From Streptomyces sp. NBC_00620 (GTDB lineage: Bacteria; Actinomycetota; Actinomycetes; Streptomycetales; Streptomycetaceae), in contig NZ_JAPENY010000001.1 in the NCBI RefSeq assembly GCF_026341825.1, forward strand, positions 3,658,001-3,722,000: DNA of 64,000 nt, in the 5' to 3' direction. Below, in pieces: positions 29,436 to 38,028 of this stretch (position 1 is the stretch's first letter; every line of letters begins with the position of its first letter). The notes beneath the pieces were generated by a model. That model made no database searches. It was not told the origin of the DNA and saw only the letters and a list, made by a program, of their open reading frames with translations. Both the position numbers and the translations under genes were made by a program.

Positions 29436-30668
29436 ATGCCTTCCGCACTTCCCGACGGTGAGCCCGTCCCCGACGACGGGGCGCTGCCCGCGCACGCCCT
29501 GGCCGGGGCCGCCGACCGCCCCCTCGGGTTCTATCTCCATGTGCCGTACTGCGCGACCCGCTGCGGCTACTGCGACTTCAACACCTACACGGCGACCGAG
29601 CTGCGGGGCACCGGCGGCGTGCTCGCCTCCCGCGACAACTACGCGGAGACACTGATCGACGAGGTCCGCCTCGCCCGCAAGGTGCTCGGCGACGACCCGC
29701 GTCCCGTCCGTACGGTGTTCGTCGGCGGCGGTACGCCCACGCTCCTGCCCGCCGCCGATCTCGTACGGATGCTCGCCTCGATCCGTGACGAGTTCGGGCT
29801 CGCCGACGACGCGGAGATCACCACCGAGGCGAACCCGGAGTCCGTGGACCCCGGGTACCTCGCGACCCTGCGGGCCGGGGGCTTCAACCGGATCTCCTTC
29901 GGCATGCAGAGCGCCCGGCAGCACGTACTGAAGGTGCTCGACCGCACGCACACGCCCGGGCGGCCCGAGGCCTGTGTCGCCGAGGCCCGCGCGGCGGGCT
30001 TCGAGCATGTGAACCTCGACCTCATCTACGGCACGCCTGGGGAGTCCGACGACGACTGGCGGGCCTCGCTGGACGCGGCGCTCGGTGCCGGGCCCGATCA
30101 CATCTCCGCGTACGCGCTCATCGTCGAGGAGGGCACTCAGCTCGCGCGGCGGATCCGGCGCGGGGAGGTGCCCATGACGGACGACGACGTCCACGCGGAC
30201 CGGTATCTCATCGCCGACGAGGTGCTCTCCGGGGCGGGCTTCGACTGGTACGAGGTGTCCAACTGGGCCACCTCCGATGCCGGGCGGTGCCTCCACAACG
30301 AGCTGTACTGGCGTGGTGCCGACTGGTGGGGTGCCGGGCCCGGGGCACACAGCCATGTGGGCGGGGTGCGCTGGTGGAACGTGAAGCATCCGGGGGCCTA
30401 TGCCGGGGCTCTGGCAGCGGGGAAGTCGCCCGGGGCGGGGCGTGAGCTGCTCTCCGGGGAGGATCGGCGGGTGGAGCGGATTCTGCTTGAGCTGCGGTTG
30501 CGGGAGGGGTGTCCGTTGTCGCTGCTCCGCCCTGACGGGCTCTCCGCCTCGCGGCGGGCGCTGTCCGAGGGGCTTCTGGAGATCGGGGCGTACGACGACG
30601 GTCGTGCCGTTCTCACGTTGCGGGGGCGGTTGCTGGCGGATGCGGTGGTGCGGGATCTGGTGGACTGA
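29436..30668 (+). CDS. hemW: HemW, radical SAM haem chaperone
   Basis: The 410-residue protein belongs to the HemN-like radical SAM group. CATRCGYC (CxxxCxxC, about residues 40-47) binds the [4Fe-4S] cluster. The fourth Cys of true coproporphyrinogen dehydrogenase (CxC) is replaced by DF. LHNELYW matches the HNxxYW haem-binding motif, which points to HemW (haem delivery to respiratory proteins) rather than to HemN. ATG 29436 or ATG 29427 could be the start; both lack an ideal ribosome site. A GC-rich 3' module follows the stop directly. Confidence 0.9.
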   Translation: MPSALPDGEPVPDDGALPAHALAGAADRPLGFYLHVPYCATRCGYCDFNTYTATELRGTGGVLASRDNYAETLIDEVRLARKVLGDDPRPVRTVFVGGGTPTLLPAADLVRMLASIRDEFGLADDAEITTEANPESVDPGYLATLRAGGFNRISFGMQSARQHVLKVLDRTHTPGRPEACVAEARAAGFEHVNLDLIYGTPGESDDDWRASLDAALGAGPDHISAYALIVEEGTQLARRIRRGEVPMTDDDVHADRYLIADEVLSGAGFDWYEVSNWATSDAGRCLHNELYWRGADWWGAGPGAHSHVGGVRWWNVKHPGAYAGALAAGKSPGAGRELLSGEDRRVERILLELRLREGCPLSLLRPDGLSASRRALSEGLLEIGAYDDGRAVLTLRGRLLADAVVRDLVD

Positions 30669-30978
30669 GGGGCTTTTTTCGCCCCCTCCGCCCCTACCCG
30701 TCCCTTGTTCCTGGGGCTCCGCCCCAGACCCCGCTCCTCAAACGCCGGAGGGGCTGAATCTTTCCCCGGCCGGAGCTGAAATCTTTCAGTTCCGGCCAGA
30801 GAACCTTTCAACCCCGACCGGCAGATCTTTCGCCCCCGCGGCAGATCTTTCAGTCCCGGCCGGGAGAGATCTTTCAGCCCGTCCGGCGTTTGAGGACGAG
30901 CGCGTCAGCGCGATGCGGGGGTCTGGGGGGCAGCAGCCCCCAGGAACGGGACGGGAAGGGGCGGAGGGGGCGAGAAAA
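30669..30978. repeat. Head-to-head GC-rich modules with an ATCTTTCAG array between
   Basis: A plus-oriented module (GGGGC-TTTTTT-CGCCCC from 30669, TCCTCAAACGCCGGAGGGGC to about 30754) faces a minus-oriented module (about 30878-30978). Between them ATCTTTCAG-like words occur at 30781, 30802 (degenerate), 30825, 30845 and 30869, set in CCGGCC-rich sequence. The region separates the converging hemW and DUF3097 genes and probably terminates both. No gene is seen. Confidence 0.82.
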
Positions 30979-30990
30979 CACCCCTGTCGC

Positions 30991-31797
30991 TCACTCCGGT
31001 GCCGTCACGAAGTCGATCAGTTCCTCCACCCTGCCCAGGAGTTCTGGCTCCAGGTCCTTGTAGGAGTGGACGCGGGACAGGATGTGCTGCCAGGCCGCGC
31101 CGGTGTTCTCGGGCCAGCCCAGGGCGCGGCAGACGCCTGTTTTCCAGTCCTGGCCGTGGGGGACCCGGGGCCAGGCGGCGATGCCGACGGAGGACGGTTT
31201 CACGGCCTCCCAGATGTCGATGTACGGGTGGCCGACCACCAGGGCGTGGTCGCTGGTGACCGCGTCCGCGATGCGGGACTCCTTCGTGCCGGGGACCAGG
31301 TGGTCGACGAGGACGCCGAGGCGGGCGTCCGGACCCGGAGCGAAGTCCGAGACGATCGCGGGCAGGTCGTCGATGCCCTCCAGGTACTCGACGACGACGC
31401 CCTCGATGCGCAGGTCGTCGCCCCAGACGCGTTCGACGAGCTCGGCGTCGTGCCGCCCCTCCACGTAGATCCGCCCGGCCCGTGCCACCCGCGCCCGCGC
31501 ACCCGGCACCGCGACCGACCCGGAGGCGGTGCGGGCGGGACGTACGGGAGCGGCGCCGGAGGGGCGGACCAGGGTCACCACCTTGCCCTCGAGGAGGAAG
31601 CCGCGCGGCTCCAGCGGGAACACCCGGTGCTTGCCGAAGCGGTCCTCAAGCGTCACCGTGCCCGCCTCGCAACGGATCACCGCGCCGCAGAAACCGGTGC
31701 CGGGCTCCTCGACCACCAGACCGGGGTCCGCCGGGACCTCGGGTACGGGCTTGGGCTTCTTCCACGGCGGAGTCAGGTCCGGCTGGTACTGGCGCAT
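30991..31797 (-). CDS. DUF3097 family protein
   Basis: The 268 residues match the actinobacterial DUF3097 family (MRQYQPDLTPPWKKPKPVPEVPADPGLVVE start). The N-terminal third looks like a small beta-barrel (VIRCEAGTVTLEDRFGKHRVFPL). The middle, YVEGRHDAELVERVWGDD followed by LGVLVDHLV about 60 residues later, resembles the Glu and Asp motifs of a Toprim fold as in RNase M5 and primases; that link is my inference. A TATCGT (-10 like) ends seven bases before the ATG, so the mRNA may be leaderless. Function unknown. Confidence 0.82.
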   Translation of the reverse strand: MRQYQPDLTPPWKKPKPVPEVPADPGLVVEEPGTGFCGAVIRCEAGTVTLEDRFGKHRVFPLEPRGFLLEGKVVTLVRPSGAAPVRPARTASGSVAVPGARARVARAGRIYVEGRHDAELVERVWGDDLRIEGVVVEYLEGIDDLPAIVSDFAPGPDARLGVLVDHLVPGTKESRIADAVTSDHALVVGHPYIDIWEAVKPSSVGIAAWPRVPHGQDWKTGVCRALGWPENTGAAWQHILSRVHSYKDLEPELLGRVEELIDFVTAPE

Positions 31798-31842
31798 TCG
31801 GATGACGATAGGAGAAGCCGGGCCCCCGTGTCGTACGGCCTC

Positions 31843-32577
31843 CTACGACACGCCGAAACGGGCTGCCAGCGCGTCCCGTTGGGCCCGGACAAACCCCGCA
31901 TTCACCACCGCCCCGTGACCGGGCACATACAACGCGTCCTCCCCGCCCAGGTCGAGCAGCCGGTCGAGGGCCGCCGGCCAGTGGGACGGGACGGCGTCGG
32001 TGCCCGCCTGGGGCTCGCCCGACTCCTCCACCAGGTCGCCGCAGAAGACGACCTCCGGCCATGACGTCGATCCGGGGACCAGGACCACCAGGTCGTGGCC
32101 CGTGTGGCCGGGGCCCACGTTCGCGAGCAGGACCTGCGTGCCGCCGCCCAGGTCCAGGGTCCACTCGCCGGACACGAGGTGGCGGGGGCGGACGAGCAGA
32201 TCGGCGGCCTCGTCCGCCTCCCGCGGGTCGAGACCGTGGCGTACGGCGTCCGCGCCCAGCCCCTCGCGGCCGTGCGCGAGAACCGTGTCCAGGCCCACCG
32301 CCCCGAACACCTCCACACCCGAGAAGGCGGCCGCGCCGAAAACATGGTCGAAGTGCGCGTGGGTGAGCGCGAGGTGCGTCACCCGGCGGCCGTCGAGCAG
32401 CCCTCGCGCCTCGGAACGCAACCGCGCGCCCTCCCGCAGGCTCGACCCCGCGTCGATCATCAGTGCAGCCCCGTCGCCCACCACGAGTCCGGTCGTGCAG
32501 TCCCAGTCCGGAAGACGCCGTCGACCGACCCGTGGCGTCACCCTCTCCCAGCCTGCCTCTTCCCAAGTCACGCTCAT
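31843..32577 (-). CDS. Metallo-beta-lactamase fold hydrolase
   Basis: The 244-residue MBL-fold protein has the zinc motif THAHFDHVFG (about residue 91), further ligands in VGPGHTGHDLVV and FCGDLVEE, and a late VPGHG. The length and simple architecture fit the glyoxalase II-like/thioesterase-like group, with substrate unknown. Pro- and Arg-rich N-terminus, no signal peptide. It is separated from DUF3097 by only 45 bases on the same strand, so they may share a transcript. It is divergent from hrcA. Confidence 0.85.
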   Translation of the reverse strand: MSVTWEEAGWERVTPRVGRRRLPDWDCTTGLVVGDGAALMIDAGSSLREGARLRSEARGLLDGRRVTHLALTHAHFDHVFGAAAFSGVEVFGAVGLDTVLAHGREGLGADAVRHGLDPREADEAADLLVRPRHLVSGEWTLDLGGGTQVLLANVGPGHTGHDLVVLVPGSTSWPEVVFCGDLVEESGEPQAGTDAVPSHWPAALDRLLDLGGEDALYVPGHGAVVNAGFVRAQRDALAARFGVS

Positions 32578-32630
32578 GGGCAGACGCTAACGGCGAGGAC
32601 GTCGTCGGCACGACCGCGCGGGGGCCGCCC

Positions 32631-32661
32631 TTGCCGGGGGCGTACCTCCCCGCCGTACACT
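32631..32661 (+). promoter_or_regulatory. Candidate hrcA-dnaJ promoter
   Basis: TTGCCG (32631-32636) and TACACT (32656-32661) are 19 bases apart. The CIRCE operator begins 14 bases after the -10, so it covers the transcript start. Confidence 0.5.
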
Positions 32662-32674
32662 GGGCCGGGGAACG

Positions 32675-32701
32675 CTGGCACTCGCACGCGCTGAGTGCCA
32701 G
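32675..32701 (+). promoter_or_regulatory. CIRCE heat-shock operator
   Basis: CTGGCACTC (32675-32683) and GAGTGCCAG (32693-32701) form perfect 9-bp arms around nine bases. The spacing and the GCACTC/GAGTGC core are those of the HrcA-bound CIRCE element, so hrcA-dnaJ is autoregulated by heat shock. Confidence 0.93.
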
Positions 32702-32749
32702 GGCGAAAGGCCCACCAGGACCACGGGACGACAGCTGGAGGTGTGCGCG

Positions 32750-33766
32750 ATGCTCAGTGAACGCAGGCTCGAAGTGCTGCGCGCCATCGTCCAGGACTAT
32801 GTGGGGACGGAGGAGCCGGTCGGTTCCAAGGCCCTCACCGAGCGGCACCGGCTCGGGGTTTCTCCGGCTACGGTCCGCAACGACATGGCCGCCCTCGAGG
32901 ACGAGGGGTACATCGCCCAGCCGCACACCAGCGCCGGGCGCATCCCCACCGACAAGGGCTACCGGCTCTTCGTCGACAAGCTCGCGGGCGTCAAGCCGAT
33001 GACCGCCCCCGAGCGGCGGGCCATTCAGAACTTCCTCGACGGCGCGGTCGATCTCGACGACGTCGTCGGGCGGACCGTACGACTGCTCGCGCAGCTCACC
33101 CGGCAGGTCGCGGTCGTGCAGTACCCGTCCCTCACGCGTTCGACCGTGCGGCACGTCGAGCTGCTGTCGCTGGCTCCGGCCCGCGTCATGCTCGTCCTGA
33201 TCACGGACACCGGCCGGGTCGAGCAGCGCATGATCGACTGCCCGGTGCCGTTCGGGGAGACGTCGCTGGCGGATCTGCGGGCGCGGCTCAACAGCCGGGT
33301 CGCGGGCCGTCGGTTCTCGGACGTTCCGCAACTGGTGCAGGACCTGCCCGACGCCTTCGAGGCGGAGGACCGCGGTACGGTCACGACGGTGCTCTCCACT
33401 CTGCTGGAGACGCTCGTCGAGCAGACCGAGGAGCGGCTGATGATCGGCGGCACCGCCAATCTCACCCGTTTCGGACATGACTTCCCTCTCACCATCCGGC
33501 CCGTCCTCGAAGCGCTGGAGGAGCAGGTCGTGCTCCTCAAGTTGCTTGGTGAGGCCGGGGATTCGGGCATGACCGTACGGATCGGTCACGAGAACGCCTA
33601 TGAGGGACTCAACTCCACGTCCGTCGTCTCCGTCGGCTACGGTTCGGGCGACGAAGCAGTAGCGAAACTCGGCGTGGTCGGACCGACCCGCATGGATTAC
33701 CCCGGCACGATGGGAGCGGTACGAGCGGTGGCACGGTACGTCGGACAGATCCTGGCGGAGTCCTAA
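32750..33766 (+). CDS. hrcA: Heat-inducible transcription repressor HrcA
   Basis: The 338-residue protein begins MLSERRLEVLRAIVQDYVGTEEPVGSKAL, the winged-helix start of HrcA, with SPATVRNDMAALEDEGYIAQPHTSAGR as the recognition region. The C-terminal GAF-like dimer domain contains GHENAYEGLNSTSVVSVGY. ATG 32750 is spaced seven bases from GGAGG (32737-32741). HrcA represses CIRCE-controlled chaperone genes and is released by unfolded protein through GroEL. The stop TAA directly abuts the dnaJ start. Confidence 0.96.
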   Translation: MLSERRLEVLRAIVQDYVGTEEPVGSKALTERHRLGVSPATVRNDMAALEDEGYIAQPHTSAGRIPTDKGYRLFVDKLAGVKPMTAPERRAIQNFLDGAVDLDDVVGRTVRLLAQLTRQVAVVQYPSLTRSTVRHVELLSLAPARVMLVLITDTGRVEQRMIDCPVPFGETSLADLRARLNSRVAGRRFSDVPQLVQDLPDAFEAEDRGTVTTVLSTLLETLVEQTEERLMIGGTANLTRFGHDFPLTIRPVLEALEEQVVLLKLLGEAGDSGMTVRIGHENAYEGLNSTSVVSVGYGSGDEAVAKLGVVGPTRMDYPGTMGAVRAVARYVGQILAES

Positions 33767-34906
33767 GTGGCCACGGACTACTACGCCGTACTCGGCGTGC
33801 GCCGCGACGCGTCCCAGGACGAGATCAAGAAGGCGTTCAGAAGGCTCGCGCGCGAGCTGCACCCGGACGTCAATCCCGATCCGAAGACGCAGGAGCGGTT
33901 CAAGGAGATCAACGCCGCGTACGAGGTGTTGTCGGACCCGCAGAAGAAGCAGGTCTACGACCTCGGCGGCGACCCGCTGTCCCAGTCGGGCGGCGCGGGC
34001 GGCCCCGGTGGCTTCGGCGCCGGTGGCTTCGGCAACTTCTCGGACATCATGGACGCCTTCTTCGGCACGGCGTCGCAGCGTGGCCCCCGGTCGCGTACGC
34101 GCCGTGGCCAGGACGCCATGATCCGGCTCGAGATCGAGCTGGACGAGGCGGCTTTCGGCACCACGAAGGACATCCAGGTCGACACGGCCGTGGTGTGCGG
34201 CACCTGCAGCGGTGAGGGCGCGGCGCCGGGGACCTCGGCGCAGACCTGTGACATGTGCCGCGGTCGCGGTGAGGTGTCGCAGGTCACGCGGTCCTTCCTC
34301 GGCCAGGTCATGACCTCGCGGCCCTGCCCCCAGTGCCAGGGCTTCGGGACCGTCGTCCCGACGCCGTGCCCGGAGTGCGCGGGCGACGGCCGGGTGCGGT
34401 CGCGCAGGACGCTGACCGTCAAGATCCCCGCCGGTGTCGACAACGGCACCCGGATCCAGCTCGCGGGCGAGGGCGAGGTCGGCCCCGGCGGCGGCCCCGC
34501 CGGCGACCTGTACGTCGAGATCCACGAGCTCCCGCACGCCGTGTTCCAGCGGCGCGGTGACGACCTGCACTGCACGGTCACCATCCCGATGACCGCGGCG
34601 GCCCTCGGTACCAAGGTGCCGCTGGAGACGCTCGACGGCATGGAGGAGATCGACATCCGTCCGGGCACGCAGTCCGGGCAGTCGGTCCCGCTGCACGGGC
34701 GCGGCATCACGCATCTGCGGGGCGGCGGGCGCGGTGACCTCGTCGTGCACGTCGAGGTGATGACGCCGTCCAAGCTCGACGCCGAGCAGGAGCGCCTGCT
34801 GCGTGAGCTGGCCGTGCTGCGCGGCGAGGAGCGGCCCATCGGGCAGTTCCAGCCGGGGCAGCAGGGGCTGTTCTCCCGCCTGAAGGACGCCTTCAACGGT
34901 CGCTGA
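33767..34906 (+). CDS. dnaJ: Chaperone DnaJ (type I, four zinc repeats)
   Basis: The 379-residue protein has a J domain (1-66) with HPD in LHPDVNPD, then a Gly/Phe-rich linker (about 70-100). Four CxxCxGxG repeats follow, CGTCSGEG, CDMCRGRG, CPQCQGFG and CPECAGDG (about 145-215), and the C-terminal substrate domains. It stimulates DnaK ATPase. The GTG start adjoins the hrcA stop with no gap, so translation is coupled. No dnaK-grpE is adjacent; this is the second, hrcA-linked dnaJ usual for Streptomyces. Confidence 0.96.
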   Translation: MATDYYAVLGVRRDASQDEIKKAFRRLARELHPDVNPDPKTQERFKEINAAYEVLSDPQKKQVYDLGGDPLSQSGGAGGPGGFGAGGFGNFSDIMDAFFGTASQRGPRSRTRRGQDAMIRLEIELDEAAFGTTKDIQVDTAVVCGTCSGEGAAPGTSAQTCDMCRGRGEVSQVTRSFLGQVMTSRPCPQCQGFGTVVPTPCPECAGDGRVRSRRTLTVKIPAGVDNGTRIQLAGEGEVGPGGGPAGDLYVEIHELPHAVFQRRGDDLHCTVTIPMTAAALGTKVPLETLDGMEEIDIRPGTQSGQSVPLHGRGITHLRGGGRGDLVVHVEVMTPSKLDAEQERLLRELAVLRGEERPIGQFQPGQQGLFSRLKDAFNGR

Positions 34907-34939
34907 GAGCGCCTTCAGCACTCGCTGAGGTGGGCCTTT

Positions 34940-34967
34940 CCGCCCCGGGCCGCACAGGCCGGGGCGG
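34940..34967 (+). terminator. Hairpin behind dnaJ
   Basis: CCGCCCCGG (34940-34948) pairs with CCGGGGCGG (34959-34967) across ten bases. It lies 33 bases behind the stop, with no T-run. Confidence 0.5.
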
Positions 34968-35039
34968 GACGTGCGGGTGGCCTATGCCAGGGCGAAGGCT
35001 CGATTCGGACTTGTTCGGAGGACGTGACAACATGCCGTC

Positions 35040-36140
35040 ATGTCCTCCGCACTGACCGATCTCTTCCCACACCCGATCGTGCAGGCCCCCATGGCGGGCG
35101 GCGTATCCGTCCCGCATCTCGCGGCCGCCGTGTCCGAGGCCGGCGGGCTCGGCTTCCTCGCCGCCGGGTACAAGACCGCCGACGGTATGTACCAGGAGAT
35201 CAAGCAGCTGCGCGGGATTACCGGACGACCCTTCGGCGTGAACCTCTTCATGCCGCAGCCCGAATACGCGGACAAGGCCGCCGTCGAGGTGTACGCCCAC
35301 CAGCTCGCGGGTGAGGCCGCCTGGTACGAGACCGAACTCGGCGACCCGGACAGCGGCCGCGACGACGGCTACGACGCCAAACTCGCGGTCCTCCACGACA
35401 ACCCGGTGCCGGTGGTCTCCTTCCACTTCGGCATCCCCACCCGCGACGTCCTGGACTCCCTCGCCCGCGCCGGCACCCTCACCCTGGTCACCGCGACCAC
35501 GGCCGAGGAAGCGCTCGCCGTGCAGCGGGCCGGAGCCGCCGCGGTCGTCGTGCAGGGCGTCGAGGCGGGCGGCCACCAGGGCACCCACCGGGACAACCCG
35601 GAGACGGACGGCACCGGCATCGGACTGCTCTCGCTGATCGCGCAGGTCCGCGAGACCGTGCAGATCCCGATCGTCGCGGCCGGCGGCATCATGCGGGGCA
35701 GCCAGATCGCCGCGGTGCTCGCGGCCGGCGCGAACGCGGCCCAGCTCGGCACGGCGTTCCTCGCCACCCCCGAGTCCGGCGCGCACGCCGTGCACAAGCA
35801 GGCACTGACCAACCCCCTTTTCGTACGTACGGAGTTGACACGCGCCTTCTCCGGGCGCCCGGCACGCGGACTCGTCAACCGCTTCCTGCGCGAGCACGGC
35901 CCGTACGCGCCCGCCGCGTACCCCCAGGTTCACCACCTCACCTCCCCGCTGCGCAAGGCGGCGGCCAAGGCGGGCGACGCGCAGGGCATGGCGCTGTGGG
36001 CGGGCCAGGGACACCGCATGGCACGCGAACTGCCGGCCGGGCAGCTGGTGGAGGTGCTGAGCGCCGAACTCGCCGCTGCGAAGACAGCGTTGTCGGCGGA
36101 TCCGGAGTCCGGGACGGGTACGGGGGGTGCGGTCCGATGA
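35040..36140 (+). CDS. Nitronate monooxygenase (NMO/2-nitropropane dioxygenase family)
   Basis: The 366-residue FMN-dependent TIM barrel carries IVQAPMAGGVSVPHLAAAVSEAGGLGFLAAGY at the N-terminus, GVEAGGHQGTHRD (with the catalytic His) near 180, and the phosphate-binding VAAGGIMRGSQIAAVLAAGANAAQLGTAF around 220. These enzymes oxidise toxic alkyl nitronates such as propionate-3-nitronate; some family members are enoyl reductases instead. The stop overlaps the rsmE start as ATGA. Confidence 0.88.
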   Translation: MSSALTDLFPHPIVQAPMAGGVSVPHLAAAVSEAGGLGFLAAGYKTADGMYQEIKQLRGITGRPFGVNLFMPQPEYADKAAVEVYAHQLAGEAAWYETELGDPDSGRDDGYDAKLAVLHDNPVPVVSFHFGIPTRDVLDSLARAGTLTLVTATTAEEALAVQRAGAAAVVVQGVEAGGHQGTHRDNPETDGTGIGLLSLIAQVRETVQIPIVAAGGIMRGSQIAAVLAAGANAAQLGTAFLATPESGAHAVHKQALTNPLFVRTELTRAFSGRPARGLVNRFLREHGPYAPAAYPQVHHLTSPLRKAAAKAGDAQGMALWAGQGHRMARELPAGQLVEVLSAELAAAKTALSADPESGTGTGGAVR

Positions 36141-36877
36141 CGGCGCCGGTGTTCGTGGTCGAGCACTTCGACGCGGGCGGCGGAGGACGCTACGTCCTCG
36201 ACGGGGCCGAGGGGCGGCACGCGGTCTCCGTGAAGCGGTTGCGGGCCGGCGAGGACGTCATCCTCACGGACGGCGCCGGGCGGTGGGCGGACTGCGTGGT
36301 GCTCGACACCGAGGGCAAGGACCGGCTCATCGTCCAGATGGACTCGGTGGCCGAGGAGCCGGAGGAGGAGCCCCGCATCACCGTCGTCCAGGCCCTCCCC
36401 AAGGGCGACCGCGGCGAGCTGGCCGTCGAGACCATGACGGAGACCGGCGTCGACGCGATCGTCCCCTGGGCGGCCTCCCGCTGCATCACGCAGTGGAAGG
36501 ACGAGCGGGGACTGAAGGGGCTCGCCAAGTGGCGGGCCACGGCCCGGGAGGCCGGCAAGCAGTCCCGCCGTGTCCGCTTCCCCGAGGTCGCGGACGCGAT
36601 GACGACCAAGCAGGTTGCCGCACTTCTCGCCAAAGCCGACCTCGCGGCCGTCCTGCACGAGAGCGGCGACGAACCCCTCGCCACGGCCGAACTCCCGGAA
36701 CAGGGCGAGATCGTGCTCGTGATCGGCCCCGAAGGGGGCGTCTCCCCGGAGGAGTTGGCGCTCTTCACCGAGGCGGGCGCGCGGGCGTACCGCCTGGGGC
36801 GCAGCGTGCTGCGCACCTCGACCGCCGGGACCGCGGCGGCCGCGCTGCTGCTCGGCCGCACCGGTCGCTGGTCCTGA
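36137..36877 (+). CDS. rsmE: 16S rRNA (uracil1498-N3)-methyltransferase
   Basis: The 246-residue SPOUT methyltransferase has an N-terminal PUA-like domain (APVFVVEHFDAGGGGRYVLDG) and a C-terminal trefoil knot. The knot contains KGDRGELAVETMTETGVDAIVPW, VIGPEGGVSPEEL (about 196-208) and LGRSVLRTSTAGTAAAALLL. It methylates U1498 in the decoding region. ATG 36137 overlaps the previous stop by four bases. The dnaJ-rsmE neighbourhood is widely conserved; here the nitronate monooxygenase gene is inserted between. Confidence 0.95.
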   Translation: MTAPVFVVEHFDAGGGGRYVLDGAEGRHAVSVKRLRAGEDVILTDGAGRWADCVVLDTEGKDRLIVQMDSVAEEPEEEPRITVVQALPKGDRGELAVETMTETGVDAIVPWAASRCITQWKDERGLKGLAKWRATAREAGKQSRRVRFPEVADAMTTKQVAALLAKADLAAVLHESGDEPLATAELPEQGEIVLVIGPEGGVSPEELALFTEAGARAYRLGRSVLRTSTAGTAAAALLLGRTGRWS

Positions 36878-36896
36878 ACCAGCTGGTCCTGAACCA
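36867..36896 (+). repeat. 15-bp tandem duplication over the rsmE stop codon
   Basis: GCTGGTCCTGAACCA occurs twice without a gap. The first copy contains the rsmE stop (TGA 36875-36877); the second ends directly before the ATG of the next gene. Confidence 0.9.
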
Positions 36897-37301
36897 ATGG
36901 AGATCCCCTTGGAACTCGCCCAAGTACGCCTGCTCGTCTCCGACTTCCCGGCCTGCTACCGCTTCTACGCGGAAGTCCTCGGCCTCAAGCCCCAGTCGGG
37001 CGCGACCGGGGGACCGTACGAGAAGTTCAGCCCGGTCACCGGCTCGGCGGGCATCGCCCTCCAGGACCGCGCGATGATGGCCCAAGTCCTCGGCGAACTG
37101 GGCGACATGGCGACGGGACACCGCTCGCTGGTGGTGCTTCGCGTGGACGACCTGGACACGTACTGCGAGCAGATCACGGCCCGTGGCGCGACCATCCTGC
37201 ACGGCCCCGCACCCATGACCGACCGCATGCGCGTCGCCCACCTCAAGGACCCGGAAGGGAACCTGGTGGAGCTGCAGGAGTGGCAGCTGCTGCTCGCCTG
37301 A
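36897..37301 (+). CDS. VOC (glyoxalase/bleomycin-resistance fold) protein
   Basis: The 134-residue protein has the paired beta-alpha-beta-beta-beta modules of the VOC superfamily: LAQVRLLVSDFPACYRFYAEVLGL, then GHRSLVVLRVDDLDTYCEQI and VAHLKDPEGNLVELQEW. The last Glu of NLVELQ is the usual metal ligand. Substrate unknown. The ribosome site is poor because a duplicated 15-mer lies where it should be; TTG a few codons in is an alternative start. Confidence 0.82.
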   Translation: MEIPLELAQVRLLVSDFPACYRFYAEVLGLKPQSGATGGPYEKFSPVTGSAGIALQDRAMMAQVLGELGDMATGHRSLVVLRVDDLDTYCEQITARGATILHGPAPMTDRMRVAHLKDPEGNLVELQEWQLLLA

Positions 37302-37403
37302 ATCCGCGGTCGGCGCCCAGGTGTTCGAGTGTGACGCGTGAGGATGCGGCAGTGGCCGCATGCGGTCTTCCGCGTCACCCGGGACGGTGGCACGCTGCCA
37401 GTC

Positions 37404-37964
37404 ATGGGGGCTTTGAGGCGGATAGGAAGACGGGCCGGACAGCGGCGGACGATGGCGGCGGCCGGTCTCGTGGCGGTCGCCGTGGGCGGCGTCGTCGCGT
37501 GCGACCCCGCAGGGCTGAGCTCCGCCTCCGTGGCGTACACGACCGACCAGACCGTGACGAAGGAGCTCGAGCGGCAGAAGGCGGATGTGGCCTGGCTCAG
37601 CTGCACGGCGTCGTTCGGCGGCGGCAACAAGGCTTACACGCCCGGGAAGACGCCTTCGCCGACCGAGACCACCGTGGCGGACGTCGACTGCACGGGGGAG
37701 ACCTCGGACGGGAAGGACATCACCGTCACGGGCAAGGTCACCCGGGCCGTCAACGGCCGGTGCGTACGCGGTGATCTGACCGCCAGGATCGACGGCAAGG
37801 AGTGGTTCCACGTGAAGGGTCTCGGCAACTGCGACACCCCCAGCACGCCCGGATACACCCCGCCCGTCAACAACCCACAGCAGCCCGGCCCCACTGTGAC
37901 CGTGACCGTCACCAAGACCATCTACTGCCAGGGGAACCCCACGTGCTGGCCCCAGGGCAAGTGA
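37404..37964 (+). CDS. Secreted lipoprotein of unknown function
   Basis: ATG 37404 (MGALRRIGRRAGQRRT) starts a classic signal: Arg-rich n-region, helix MAAAGLVAVAVGG and lipobox VVAC with the lipidated Cys at residue 33. The mature ~150 residues contain VTKELERQKADVAWLSC and DCTGETSDGKDITVTGKV, reminiscent of the DUF4333 group of small actinobacterial lipoproteins (tentative). They end in a Pro/Thr-rich stretch with TVTVTVTKTIYCQGNPTCW. Several Cys could form disulfides outside the membrane. Confidence 0.8.
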   Translation: MGALRRIGRRAGQRRTMAAAGLVAVAVGGVVACDPAGLSSASVAYTTDQTVTKELERQKADVAWLSCTASFGGGNKAYTPGKTPSPTETTVADVDCTGETSDGKDITVTGKVTRAVNGRCVRGDLTARIDGKEWFHVKGLGNCDTPSTPGYTPPVNNPQQPGPTVTVTVTKTIYCQGNPTCWPQGK

Positions 37965-38028
37965 CGTGCGGGGAGGTAAGTGATCGAAACCCCTGTCCGG
38001 GGGCGTGATCGCTGCCTAAGGTGATCGG

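Noticed and set aside
31646..34921. 1,091-codon minus-strand open frame through hrcA and dnaJ
   Set aside because: It crosses CIRCE, hrcA and dnaJ in antisense and has no recognisable domain.
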